NCBI GenBank assembly: GCA_030867875.1
Contig: JAOWCC010001634.1
Coordinates: forward strand, 6,371,877 to 6,435,876
From: Actinernus sp. WN-2022
Lineage: Eukaryota > Cnidaria > Anthozoa > Actiniaria > Actinernidae
Length of the DNA: 64,000 nucleotides
Reading direction: 5' to 3'
Shown: piece by piece, positions 24,606 through 34,792 of the stretch
How the letters are laid out: every line of letters starts with the position of its first letter
Numbering within the stretch: position 1 is the stretch's first letter
Program-made: the position numbers and the translations under genes
The notes under the pieces: model-generated
What the model saw: only the letters and a program-made list of their open reading frames with translations
Told to the model about the DNA's origin: nothing
The model's database searches: none

Positions 24606-26889
24606 GGTTTGACTTCATCTTATAATTATTTAATATCTGTATTTACCTTAGGTGAAGAAGATTTCACTGAATTTCACGATGCTGAACTTCGCAATCTCCC
24701 CGTCGATATATTTGGTAAGCTGACATTTTTTTCAAAAACAATTGAAGGATTGGCGAATATTTGCGTAAAATGGAACGCTGTAGTGAAATGTCCAGCCTGT
24801 TACATATTAAATTAAGACTTGTTCTGGTATCTTTTCATCCTTGCCATCCGTAGCTCAAGAAGCTTTTAGGTAGTCTTTCGACGCATAGAATACCACTTCT
24901 AGTAGTTTATAATTAATCCAACGTTCGTGGGCAAATTAATTTTGCCAATTTTACAGTTTGACGAATTTAGTGTAAAAGAAAAAAATCTCCTGTAATGCCG
25001 TTGGTTACTAAACATCTGGCACAATCCTATTGTTCTTCGCGACATTTACTTGCAGTAGCGAAAAGTCTCTGAAGCGGAATGATTACAGTCTAATGAATAA
25101 GCAATTCCTTTTAACGTTACTCGATTGGCTTTTCATAAAACGTTATGGGAATACAAGTGTCTACTTCGAATTCACTGCCAGAAACATCATTTTATAAACA
25201 ATAGAGATATTCTTCAAATGCGCCGCCTGTGATTAAAAGATGTAATTACAGTTAAGCTCTAATGTTGTTTGGCATGATTGAGAGATTTTGTTTGATTCAG
25301 TTCTAAAAAACAATTTGGAGGGAACTTTGTAGTATTTTGCTTTCAGATTTAGAGAATTGTTCGCTAGCCTGGCCAGAGGTTTTCTGACTTGAAGCCATGA
25401 GACGAAGCAGCATCGGCGACTTGCAAAGAAGCGAGTTTCTTCGCGGCTTACATCTCACAAATATGTTTGAAGAAATAAGAAATGCCCCACCCCGAGCACA
25501 TCCATATACCATCCTCAGTACGAGTATTTTGAAAATATATAGTAGTAATATCTTACTAACCTCCGACATGTTTTCGATCGATGAACATGGACGGTATCGG
25601 GAAAACCCTTATTACTTGGTTTGCCGTTACGCTCCTACGCACGCATTGCTGCGTGGGCATTGCTGGAATTGACTGCTTTATATAGCAACTATTATAATTC
25701 TGTTTCCCACCTTTAGCTAACCACGTGACGATGTGATCACGTGTCTGGATTTTGATGATTGCCACGTGACATCGCATCAACCAATGAGAGCGTATGTTGT
25801 GGAAAACTTGTGGACTGTGTAACAATTAAATTTATCTTAAGGATAATAAAATAATTCTACCTGATTTTCTCAAGTGTTTAGTAACTGCATTTACCTTCTC
25901 AGATGTGACTGAACTCCATGATGTCCTCTTGGATACATCTGGTAAGCTAACCTTTATTTCATATGTAAGAACTCGCCAATACACCAGATTCAGTTTACAA
26001 AAAAAAAAAATTTGGAACTTGCACTAAGCTGAATGAAATTTAACTTCAAAGCAGTAAAAGGGCGGTTTGATTAACGCGAAACGGGGGCGCTGTGGTAAAA
26101 CAGCTGTCCAGCCTGAGTAACCGTTATGCCGATGATGCTGCATTTTCATCAAATTAAAGACCGGAGAGGGGACGGACTGGTATGTCATCCGAGTTTTTCT
26201 GAATTTTTCTGAAGAATACTTATTGAATACTATCTGATACAATGCTGACCGGTTGGCCCAGGTTTATTTTCATCCTTGCCATCCGCAGCCCGATAAACCC
26301 TTCTGTTGTCCTAATTCACTTATGTACACTGTTATTTGGACTACCCACCCCTCTCTTCGATATGCATCGTTCTATTAATAATTAACGATGTGGGTCCGAG
26401 GGGTGGAGATTTCCCAGAAACCGTGATCTTTTTTTGTGTGTTTTGATGATGACGTTATTACCATTGCATACAATATACTCGTTAAGTGTGAATTCCTATT
26501 AATTCAGTGACAAATAAAAAAACGCGTGAATGGGACTGAATCTTCCATGTTTAACAACAACTCTTAATTTATCGAGGCTGAACTTTTTATCCACGTCTGT
26601 CCTTTTTTTCTAGTTATGGTAGACGTAGGCAGTGATCAACACGAAATCTTCTTGCTACTTTGATCACTGCGGACGAACAATTCATTAGTTTTTTATTTAT
26701 CCTGTAATTATCTACTATCCTGTTATTTTGATGTACATTGGTCGGAGTTGTATTTAATTTTGTGGGTAATTATTTCTGATAGATGAGCCGGAAGGCACCA
26801 CAGCATCTATAATTGAAGAACTACAACCAACAACTGAAAGACATGAAACGCCTGTTACTAAAAAGCCTCAACCAACTGGTCATCCGTCT

Positions 26890-27010
26890 CGCACACCCAG
26901 GCCATCTGGCAGACCATTCCGCAGATCCAGGCCATCTGGCAGACCATCCCGCAGACCATCGCGCAGACCCAGGCCATCTGGCAGACCATCTCGCAGACCA
27001 TCCCGCAGAC
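26890..27010 (+). repeat. Coding tandem repeat, 3 units (gene 2, copy A)
   Basis: Units of about 30-42 bp built from CCATCTGGCAGACCA plus TTCCGCAGATCCAGG or TCCCGCAGACCATC blocks encode PSGRPFRRSR and PSGRPSRRPSRRPR. Three PSGRP starts are present here against ten in copy B. Confidence 0.9.
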
Positions 27011-27800
27011 CAGACCCTGGCCATTCCGGTAGACCTATACCCTTGCGTAGACCCATAGATGGAGACGAGATAGATGTGGATGACAGTAAATATGGACTAG
27101 GATTATTCATATAAACCACGGCAATTCACAGGTTAGAAATATTGAATTTTCAATTGTTTCTGTTTTCAAATTCGGTAATACTCTTTATCGAATGGGCCTT
27201 TTGCAGCCAGGCATTCACGTGATTGTACATTCGTTAACGAAGTATTATATCAGCACGTGACTGTTAGCTGCAAAAGGCCTATTAAAATACCACTTCTTCA
27301 CACAATGTATTGCCTCAACCGCCTTTGTCGACCTTTGCGCTACTCGTGAATTTAGTGTGTTTCAATATTAAATTCAAAGCGTATAAACAATATAGTATTC
27401 CCAGAAAGTATGTAACAATAGCTACACCCTCGCAAAGCAAAACGGTCGACTCTTTGAAAAAGGTGTTGGGTGTGCTGTGCACCAATTTGTTTTTAAATGT
27501 CGTTTGGTCAAAAGCAGTTCTGCGAAGATGACTGTATATTTACAATGTAATTTGTTTATTCAGATAATCTACCCATATTGACTTGTAGTAGCTTACTGTA
27601 CTACGGGTCTTATCCCGATTGCATTGTTGGATTCAAACATTTTCTGATTCTTTTTTCAGGATCCAGTTTATAAAAAGGACCCCGCAGTCAAAAGAATAGT
27701 GAATCATGAAAATATTCTTGTAAATCACATGCAATTAATAAAAGTATGAATGCAAGACTTCTCGTTACTGTTATCCTTCTGATCCTTGTAATAACTAACC

Positions 27801-28170
27801 CAGGAGCGTCCATCACCCATATATGTCACGGCGTTTTCACAGGTTATTTTTAGAACCGTTTCCCTCCCTTCTTGGGTTGTAACAATCACAAGCGTAGCAG
27901 CCATGTTGGTTTGTATAAACGTATAACAATAGCTAATGAGGCATTATTTGTTCCGCCAATGGTGCAATCCACCAATTGACTGAAAATCAAATAGCCCAAC
28001 TTGTAAGAACGCCGTGACACCTACTGTAAATGTTCTTGACTAATAGAAACCCTGGGTTACTATTCCTTAAATATAATTGATTTTCAGGGTGGGTCACAAT
28101 TAAAACACTGGGTTTATATTAGAACATTTACGGTATATAGGAGATGTTGAAGTTATGAGCTCCTGCTAAG
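27801..28170. mobile_element. MITE of the TGTCACGGCG family with a smaller hairpin nested inside (copy A)
   Basis: The TGTCACGGCG arm at 27824 pairs with the complement ending at 28019. Just beyond, TACTGTAAATGTTC near 28022 pairs with GAACATTTACGGTA ending near 28136, a nested hairpin insertion of about 115 bp. The outer GGAGCGTCCAT and ATGAGCTCCTGC ends complete the element. It lies downstream of gene 2 and has a counterpart in copy B (about 60470-60825). Confidence 0.75.
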
Positions 28171-28590
28171 TCATATCGTCAAATCTTGAATAGCATAAGT
28201 TAAATAATTAACTTAACCAGCTTTCGTAAGAAAAAATAATGTTCCCGCTCTCCACATTTATCAGCTAATCAGGCACAAAACATTAAAGTCCCAGCTTAAT
28301 CGCGCTCGCATTCCAACGAATAATCTTGTAGCTTTATTACTGCGCACGTATAAGGTCATCTATAGATTATGCTTGTCCTGTATTTCACCATGTTTTCTCT
28401 AAATACTTATAAGGCTATAGCTGTCATACATTCGGTAGTAGTTTTGTAGGAATTCGTTTAATGCCATAACTTTATAACCATTTTAGCTATAGTAATTCCC
28501 ATAGTAGTACGTAGTTTTTATAGTAGTTAATTAATATATTAGTATTATCATTTAGAGTTGTACACAATTTGTAATCAGTTACGGCGTCAG

Positions 28591-29499
28591 TTTGCCATCT
28601 CCCCTTTAAAAATGACGGGGATTAACAACTGATGAATCAGTAGGTTTATAATTCGATCAGGTTGATACACTGATCAGAAAAGGAACCATTGCCTATATGA
28701 AGATTGTTTTTCGTACCCAAGAAAATTGGTCATGTGAGAAGTTATTAATTTGAAGCCGTTAAATGAATTCATTTCAAAAATGAAATATATTGAGTTGGCA
28801 GCTAGTTCTGTTACTCAAGCGGTACTATATGGCCTCCTAAAGAAAGCCCTTTTTTAGTGTGCAAACAAACAAACATAAAATAATATTTAACACGCCCCGG
28901 AAATATTTCCGTTGATGGAGAGCTCAGTACAAGTTCAACTGCTTAGAGTTCATAATGTTTACACCAAGGTCCTTAAACCTATTTTTCAGGGTTCAGATTA
29001 AATGGTTTCAAGGATCACTGCCATTTTATGGATGTTACTCCACTTGTTGTCAACTCTCCTCCGTGCATAGTACAGCGAGCACAACTCTCTTTAATTAGAC
29101 AATCCTTTCAAAGGATTAACTTTGACTGATACCAAATCTCAGTCTAAACCTTGTCAAAAACCTTGGATTTATTATACGAAATTGTTCATGTCAGTAGAGC
29201 AATTACAAAATTGTCTTTGCTTGCACGAAGCAAAAATAGGCACATAGTCCGAGAGGCAACCCATGTGACTGGTTGCTACTGAGTTTTTTCAGCCCTTCCT
29301 GTGCTGTAAACTATGTCTATGTTTATGTTATAACAGATTGAGTTAAATGAATCTGAAGTGTCATCGGAGAATCCAAACGTTGATCAACACTATCATTTAA
29401 GCCTTCAGGCTTCCTTGGACCCAAATTGGAGTACAAATATATTCAAAGTTTATTGAATGGTTATGTTTCGACCATCATCAAATTGATGTGTGCATATAG
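28591..29499. other. No gene seen
   Basis: AT-rich DNA between the segmental duplication and a retroelement fragment. No supported coding exon. Weak retroelement-like words appear toward the right end. Confidence 0.45.
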
Positions 29500-29797
29500 A
29501 GTGCGATGCAATACAACTGGCTGGGGAGCGACCAATGGTCTACACATATATTAGCAGCTCTTAACAGGCTTTTTTTTTCTCAACTTGTACAATATTCAGC
29601 TTAGACTTAAGCTTGACAACTCCACTGATGTTGCTTACATCAATAAGATGGGAAGCATGATATCGCCTTGTATAGATTATTTAGCAAAATCTTGCGGGAG
29701 TGGTGCATTGCAAGGACTATTTATGTTTTGCCCAGGAGAAATGAACTTCATACCAGATTATTTATCTAGAGATTTCTCACTCAAGTTGGATCTCTAG
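29500..29797 (+). mobile_element. Retroelement RNase H fragment (DIRS/tyrosine-recombinase or Gypsy type)
   Basis: The open frame has RLKLDNSTDVAYINKMGSM followed by a stretch ending in MNFIPDYLSRDFSL. This is the usual RNase H pattern of DIRS-like and related retroelements (DN-T-VAYIN-MG ... N--AD-LSR). Only this domain is visible and no reverse transcriptase or integrase lies beside it. Confidence 0.7.
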
Positions 29798-30395
29798 ACA
29801 CTGTTCACTAGCATTTATTTGTTTCAGAAATAAATTGTCAATTTATTTCTTGGCACCAGAACCCGGTGCCACGGGCGGCTTTTGACGCCTTTAGTATTTG
29901 CTGTTATTAGTTTTCAGCATTTTGGCCGTGTAAATACGCCACGAAAGAGCCCTAGTGCTTCTCATTGCTTCAGGGTAGACCATCCAAGCATAATACCTCC
30001 TTTTACTGCGGTTTTGATAAACCATTTTGTTTTCCTACCATAAAACGACCTTCTCACCCTTACCAGTCTGCAGCTAGCTGCTTAGATAATTTTATATGAT
30101 CTGGTATGGTCAGAAACAGATCAATCAACTTCAGGTTCCTATACCACATGAGGCTGCAACATTTTCTGGCATAATGCTATGCTGACTATTGTACTGTTAA
30201 TACATACCGCTAATCATTTATCTGTTGTTTCGCATCCTCATTACGACACCAGTCTCGGTTGTCTTCGACATGGGATATGTGTCATGTCAATAGTCGCTAA
30301 TTATGTCAAGATATTGTTCCCTTTGGAACAACTTGATTTAAAAATCCTAACACTAAAGACAGTAATTTTGGGTTATCACGAATATTTGAGGGGAA
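29798..30395. other. No gene seen; left flank of the Polinton
   Basis: AT-rich. The last 30 bp or so (GGTTATCACGAATATTTGAG) belong to the host repeat whose unoccupied copy lies at 8876-9240. Confidence 0.5.
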
Positions 30396-30401
30396 AACGC
30401 C
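30396..30401. repeat. Target-site duplication, left copy (AACGCC)
   Basis: AACGCC directly abuts the AG at the start of the left terminal inverted repeat. The same hexamer follows the right end at 46362-46367, and only one copy is present in the paralogous empty site at 8920-8925. Six-bp duplications are characteristic of Polinton integration. Confidence 0.95.
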
Positions 30402-30780
30402 AGTAGTAATGTAACCCAGTTAGGGTAGCCAGCGAGCCTCCTGATTGGCCGAGAGAGGGGGCGGAGCTAAACATGACGTCACAAGTTTCGTGACGTGACA
30501 AGGGCCTGTCACCCGCTGGTGCACAAAGCCAGGCTTCTGATTGGTCGGAAGTTTAGGGGGGTCCCCCCAGGTTCGGAGGGGTTGGAGGGGAGAACAAAGC
30601 CAGGCTTCTGATTGGTCGTAAGTTTAGGGGGGTCCCGCCAGGCTCGGAAGGGGTCGGAGAGGCGTCGGGGAGAACAAACCCAGGGCCCGGATTGGTCGGC
30701 GGGGTTGTCGGGGGAGAACAAACCCAGGGCTCGGGTTGGCGGACCGGAAAAGACCCGGGACGTATAAGAAAGTGAACCCT
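30402..30780 (+). repeat. Left terminal inverted repeat
   Basis: It is about 95% identical, with small indels, to the reverse complement of 45995-46361. The inner half contains two pairs of direct sub-repeats: AGAACAAAGCCAGGCTTCTG with ATTGGTCG, twice at roughly 80-bp spacing, and AGAACAAACCCAGGGC..., twice. Similarity ends at AGTGAACCCT. Confidence 0.95.
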
Positions 30781-30795
30781 TGGGAGAAGGCATTC
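30440..30795 (+). promoter_or_regulatory. RNA polymerase II promoter in the left TIR, firing inward
   Basis: Elements in order: ATTGG (inverted CCAAT) near 30444, a GC box GGGGGCGGAG near 30457, a perfect cAMP-response-like TGACGTCA at 30474-30481, further ATTGG boxes at about 30540, 30611 and 30691, and a TATA element TATAAG at 30763. The first ATG downstream is at 30796. The same set is conserved in the right TIR. Confidence 0.7.
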
Positions 30796-30868
30796 ATGTT
30801 GTTTTGGTTCTTTGCCGTGGTGTCTATGCTTTATCGAGAGTACCATAAAGTGTGGACTCTTTGGGAAG

Positions 30869-32695
30869 ATGATCAACACGATGCAATTCCTATCGGTAGA
30901 CGAGGTGGACAAAGCGAGCCGTGAACAATTTAAAGCTTTGACCCAGCATTTGTACGTGGTTTTTGTGACCGCCGACTTCTCGCAATGGAAAAGAATTCGA
31001 CCGAAAGAGGGATTCGCCGAGAATTGGGAGAAAGCTCGCCAAGGATTTTCGCCGGAACACCTGAACGAATTCCTGCCCTATTTTGGGCAGATGTGTGCGT
31101 TGCCCGTAACGATAGAGATGAGGGACGAGGTGGTGGACAGCCTAAAACAACTCACTACCGACCAAGCGCACATCATTTTGCAAACGTGGCAAGGCAAACT
31201 GTGGGAAAAGGGGACGGACGACATGGCTAAATTGTTTGGAGGATTTCTGCAGAGGGTACACCTCATGAACACCTATCAGAGGCATATCGACCTCCCTCCC
31301 ATGAGTCCTATGCACGTCACGTTGGCCTCCCTGTACATGGCGGTGGTCTCCTACGCGAACGGGGATTGTTTTCAGCGGGTGCAGCAAGTGGCCCAACGGG
31401 AGGGCAAACGCAAAGCCTTGACCTTGAAGATTCCTCCGCGTGGCTACAACGCGAAGGATGCGTTGCTGTTTAAGTACGACGAGGACAAAGTGCTCGTGTT
31501 CAAGTACAAGGAGGACATGAGGAGTGTGTGCAGGGCCCTCTTGGCCAAATTCCACCAAGACCTGATCAGCGATAGAGAGATGTGGGACCGGCAGAAGTTA
31601 GACGAGGTGGTGAAGAAGGAGTTTTCTACCGTGAAGAAGTTGTTGGAGGTGCGGTATTTGAAGGAACTGCAACACATGATGGCGGGGTGTTTACATTATT
31701 GGCTTTGCATAGATGTGCTCGAGGAAGAGCGAGAGGCGCTGTACGCGATGATGTACGACCTGGTCATGAAGGAATTCGCAACCATTAACGAGGCGGCCGT
31801 GTGCCACCATCTGGGGAAGGCCTCCCAATGGTCCAGTTGCTCCTTGCGCTGCAATTTCCTGAGGGAGATGTCGAGCTTCTTGTTCCGTTGGTTTCCCCTG
31901 AAGGAGTGCCTGAAGCTGGAATGGGGCGAGTTGTGCGAGACGCGAATGCGTGAAGACCTGGTCTGGGGAGAGAAAGGTTGCTTGTACCGCTGCCGTACCC
32001 AAGACGTCCGTAACGACAGGTATTGGTACCGCGCCGAAGCCTACGATGCGGAGATGAGGGTGGTCAGTAACACCATCTCTTCCCGCTACCTGAAGATAGA
32101 GTCGGCGTGCCAGTCCCATTTCGACAAAAGTTTCGGCGAACTACTCCCGGACCCCCACTACCTAGTGCAAGAAACCCGGTACAAGAGAGAGCGCACCATC
32201 ACAGTAGAGTATGAGCACTTCGTAGCTTACCTGTACTTCCATTTGTGTGAACGGCCACCCTGCACTGGAACGACACCCACAACCTCGGTCTGAGTTTTGA
32301 CGAATGCCAGATCCAAGTGAGGAAGCATCACGAGAAAGATATCCGGGAGTTACGCCCCCATGTCACGACCCAAATCCTGAACGAAGAGTACGATCTTCTG
32401 TTGCCTATCTGGGACCAACTGCACTACCATGCTGATGTACCAGCTCTATGACTATTCGGAGTTTGAGTTGTACGCCTACGTCCAGGGAAGGCAAACCCGC
32501 TCCTGGCAAAGCGAGCGATTGTACCGTCTTGCCTACCACCTCAGCCATTCTATGGTCACCATGAGCCTGAACCGTCGTAAAGTGCGTGCCTGTGTCCTTC
32601 CTGTGACGCAGGGGGTGGACCGGCTGACCCCCGCGAGGAGGTCCTGCCTTGTCTTGAGGGATCACTTGATCGCAGCCCTAGGGAAGTATATATAA
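30869..32695 (+). CDS. Unknown left-arm protein, large (frameshifted)
   Basis: Longest ORF of the element: ATG at 30869 to TGA at 32293, 474 residues in one frame. The reading frame is then displaced by one between about 32255 and 32425, and the original frame resumes to TAA at 32695, so the intact ancestor was probably near 600 residues. An out-of-frame ATG at 30796 lies closer to the TIR TATA box, so the true N-terminus may also be shifted. I recognise no family. It is mixed alpha/beta with many aromatic and charged residues, a conserved-looking Cys/Trp/His-containing middle (CLHYWLCIDVLEEERE, then CSLRCNFLREMSSFLFRWF) and no signal peptide or membrane segment. Driven from the left TIR, it may be an early regulatory or replication protein. 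That is inference from position only. Confidence 0.55.
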
Positions 32696-32697
32696 AG
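32687..32697 (+). promoter_or_regulatory. TATA box overlapping the upstream stop codon
   Basis: TATATATAAAG contains the TAA that ends the preceding gene (AAG TAT ATA TAA). It lies about 75 bp before the first ATG of the next gene. Confidence 0.6.
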
Positions 32698-32771
32698 TGG
32701 AGGGAGATAAGGAAGATGACGACGAACTAAAAGAAGAAGAAGAGACCGACCAGAGGGCCGGGCATAGGAGG

Positions 32772-33657
32772 ATGATGTTGAACAGCGAAGCCATGGAGGA
32801 GGGGGAGGAAGAAGAGGACGACGCTTCAAAGAGTGCAAAGAGAGCAAAGAGAGAGAAGAGGTTGGAAGAAGAGGAGGAGTACGACGAGAGGATGTCCGAG
32901 AAGAGAAAGTTGAAGAGGCCCAAAGAAGCTCTGTCGTGGTTCGTGACGGCGGTGCGGTACTTTGTGGACCGGTTGACCTTCCATATGCTGCAGAGGCGCG
33001 GGTCAATGATTTTGACCCTCATTTCGCGATGGCCCAAGGCAGCAAGGCTAGCCTGGACGACTTGATCATGGCCACAGAACCAGGGAGGCTCGTTTGGCTA
33101 GAGATCCTGGAAACGAACTACAAGGCGCATATTCAAGGCACCTACTACGTTATGCAGGAGAAGTTGGTCGCCACCCTGATCACCCACCTGTTCCGGAACG
33201 GAGGGTCTCGAACGTAGACAATCCCCTCTACGACAAAGTGAGGCGTTTTGGGATGCATTACGTCACCGGCATTCACGACACGTACCCCGAGGAAACCATG
33301 GAAGCCCTGGTGCGCGAGTCGACGGCCCCCATGACGGACGGGCTCTTCCCTTACCTCAACACGGTGGCCCACAGGTTTGCGTGGGGCCTCTTCGAGGCGG
33401 ATGGAGAAGACAAGAAGTGGACCCCTAACTTTGCGCGAGAGCTATTGACGAAGGCCTTGAGGAAGGTCCACTTGGATCTCGAGCAAGGGATCTGCGTGAT
33501 CCAGCAAGCGGCTGTCGTGTTCACCAACCCCCCGACCTACACCTACAAACTGTATGAAGAGAGCGGGAGGACGGTCTCGTTTGAGAACAAGCACGCCACG
33601 ACTCAAGACGCCATCGAAGACGATGTCTGCGTTTCTTCTCTTAGCTTCGGCTTCTAG
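32772..33657 (+). CDS. Unknown acidic/basic left-arm protein (frameshifted)
   Basis: The segment begins with MMLNSEAMEEGEEEEDD, followed by a Lys/Arg cluster SAKRAKREKR that could be a nuclear localisation signal and another acidic run. Coding then moves through three frames, with breaks near 33000 and 33215. The last open piece ends at TAG 33657 and includes FGMHYVTGIHDTYPEETME and LLTKALRKVHLDLEQGI. Continuous codon use across the breaks suggests one ancestral gene of about 290 residues. No family is recognised. The acidic-plus-basic head resembles DNA- or histone-associated regulators, but this is weak. It follows its own TATA box and lies between the large unknown gene and the integrase remnant. 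Confidence 0.45.
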
Positions 33658-33732
33658 TTTTTTCTGTAAAAAAAAAACTATAAAATGTCAAGGGAAAAAG
33701 ACGGTGTCTGTCGTCTCCTTTCTAGGGGAAAA

Positions 33733-33740
33733 AGGTATAA
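33733..33740 (+). promoter_or_regulatory. TATA-like element upstream of the integrase remnant
   Basis: GGTATAAGGGG at about 33733 follows the end of the preceding gene by 75 bp and precedes the integrase start by about 155 bp. A second candidate, ACTATAAAATG, is at about 33677. Confidence 0.4.
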
Positions 33741-33889
33741 GGGGGGTGCCGCGCGCTAGACTCGGGGAGAATACAGAATGCCCTGCGGCGGAGGAGGAGG
33801 TCCGTCCCTCAAGTGCCACGGCATTTTGAAACGTGTTCGTTGTCTCTTGGCGTGTTGCGAAGGAAAAGTGATTATTCAGGGCTCTCATT

Positions 33890-34334
33890 TTGAGGATTAT
33901 GAGGCGAAAGAAGGAGAAGAAAAAGAATCCTTCCGCGCTTCTCGAGGCGTTGTATTACGACCCCACCAGTCCTGCTGCCTTTGGGGGTGCTGCCCGTCTG
34001 GTGAAAGCGGCTAACGAAGTAGGGGTGACCCGCACCACCACTTTAGCGTGGCTGAAAAAACAATTGACCTTTACGTTGCACCGCCCTTTTCGAAAAAACA
34101 TTCTGCGAGGGCGCGTGCGCGTGCTGGCCCTCGACGAGCAATGGCAGGCGGACCTGGTGGACATGCAAGCCACTGAGTGCCTTCAACAAGGGCACCAAAC
34201 ACATTTTGACCATCATCGATGTGTTGTACCAGGAAGAAGTCTTGGTGAAATGGGAAGGGTACCCCTCCAAATGTAACAGCTGGGTCCCGGTCACTCAGCT
34301 CCAGACCCAAACGTATGGTAGAAAAAAGAAATAA
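33890..34334 (+). pseudogene. Retroviral-like integrase with chromodomain, internally deleted
   Basis: The open frame from 33890 has the Polinton integrase N-terminus (LEALYYDPTSPAAFGGAARL, TTTLAWLKKQLTFTLHRPFR) and the first catalytic aspartate region QWQADLVDM. The frame is broken near 34165. A short downstream piece contains KHILTIID, and the sequence then jumps directly to a chromodomain-like tail (VLVKWEGYPSKCNSWVP) ending at TAA 34332-34334, which overlaps an AATAAA signal. Full-length Polinton integrases are several hundred residues, and here the segment that should carry the second catalytic Asp and the Glu is missing. The protein could not catalyse strand transfer, but the histone-reading tail is intact in sequence. 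Confidence 0.85.
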
Positions 34335-34375
34335 AAGAGTTTGTTGTCCCGCTTGCCTGATTCATTTGTGTTTGA

Positions 34376-34734
34376 GTGGGGAGAAAGAGAGAGGATACAG
34401 GAGATAGAGGAATTTTACATTACCGTCACCACGGGACGAGTACCACCCTCTACACCAATGCCCCGTCCCGGTTCCGTATCCATCTCCCGGAAATGCACGA
34501 GTTGTCTCCGGACTGCGAAATAGCGGTCACGACTCTGGTCTTCCCCAGGCCCCAGAAGAAGGAGACGCTTTACATGTACTGTGATTTGGTGGAACCCAGT
34601 ATTGTGGGGGATACGAAAGCCCCCTTGTTGAGAGTCCTTTATTCAGGGGGCGACGACGGCACGGTCCAAGAACGCAACTTTGCCCCCCTGTTCTACAGGT
34701 GTTTGAGGATTTCGAAATCCTTATAACCGACGAG
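34376..34734 (+). pseudogene. Truncated first copy of the minor capsid (penton-like) gene
   Basis: The open frame contains FRIHLPEMHELSPDCEIAVT and then, without the usual middle, LYMYCDLVEPSIVGDTKAPL and a tail with FAPLFY, after which the frame breaks near 34720. Both motifs recur in the full-length gene just downstream (FRIRLPEML and LYVNCDLIEPHIVGDVKAPL), so about 200 residues are deleted. There is no convincing ATG. It is a tandem paralogue of the next gene. Confidence 0.75.
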
Positions 34735-34792
34735 CACTTGTTTTATTTCCACAAACCTCTAAGGTGGAAGTGACCCTCCATTTCCGGAAAGC

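Larger units (their letters stand above)
22938..27114 (+). pseudogene. Secreted Arg/Pro-repeat protein, exon-1 donor deleted (gene 2, copy A)
   Basis: Plus-strand partner of gene 1. Exon 1 starts at 22938 (MKSLLVVTVLFVVIAQTRSS, a signal peptide closely related to that of gene 1) and continues FQDTLLEDEVDVFTAL. Compared with the second copy, about 29 bp are missing after CACTGCTCT (near 23047), and this removes the exon end and the GTAAAAAC donor. Read-through stops within a few codons. Later exons remain: 24652-24714 (acidic, EEDFTEFHDAELRNLPVD), 25903-25941 (VTELHDVLLD), and a terminal exon 26783-27114 with TTERHETPVTKKPQPTG, three PSGRP-type repeats rich in Arg and Pro, then IDGDEIDVDDSKYGLGLFI and TAA. 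A cryptic donor could rescue it, so loss is probable rather than certain. A poly(A) signal AATAAA lies near 27738. Confidence 0.75.
15990..28590 (+). repeat. Segmental duplication, copy A (direct orientation)
   Basis: About 12.6 kb that matches 47172-61290 in order and orientation with small indels and substitutions. Shared landmarks include the GGTCAAACCCAGGCCTTAAC word (16414 and 48484), all exons of the head-to-head gene pair, the SINE in intron 2, the hairpin element in gene-2 intron 1, and the right margin GTACACAATTTGTAATCAG (28560 and 61260). The copies diverge after about 28588 and 61290. Copy B contains extra hairpin insertions at its left end. Confidence 0.92.

Noticed and set aside
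25397..25672. 91-codon plus-strand ORF (and its longer match at 57540-57833) between gene-2 exons 2 and 3
   Set aside because: Preserved in both duplicates only because they are recent copies. No splice sites in the right phase, no family resemblance, and an equally long frame lies on the opposite strand.
26615..26660. Possible extra gene-2 exon after TTTTTTCTAG (VMVDVGSDQHE)
   Set aside because: Good acceptor but no usable donor follows in copy A, and the candidate is not needed to keep phase between exons 3 and 4.
26821..27119. Several open frames over the gene-2 repeat on both strands, again at 59209-59789
   Set aside because: They are shadows of a 3-multiple tandem repeat without stops. 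The frame chosen is the one that splices from exon 3 and ends at a stop shared by both copies.
31142..31558. Long minus-strand ORFs inside the left-arm gene (also 31691-32119)
   Set aside because: GC-rich shadow frames. The plus strand has the longer frame starting next to the TIR promoter.
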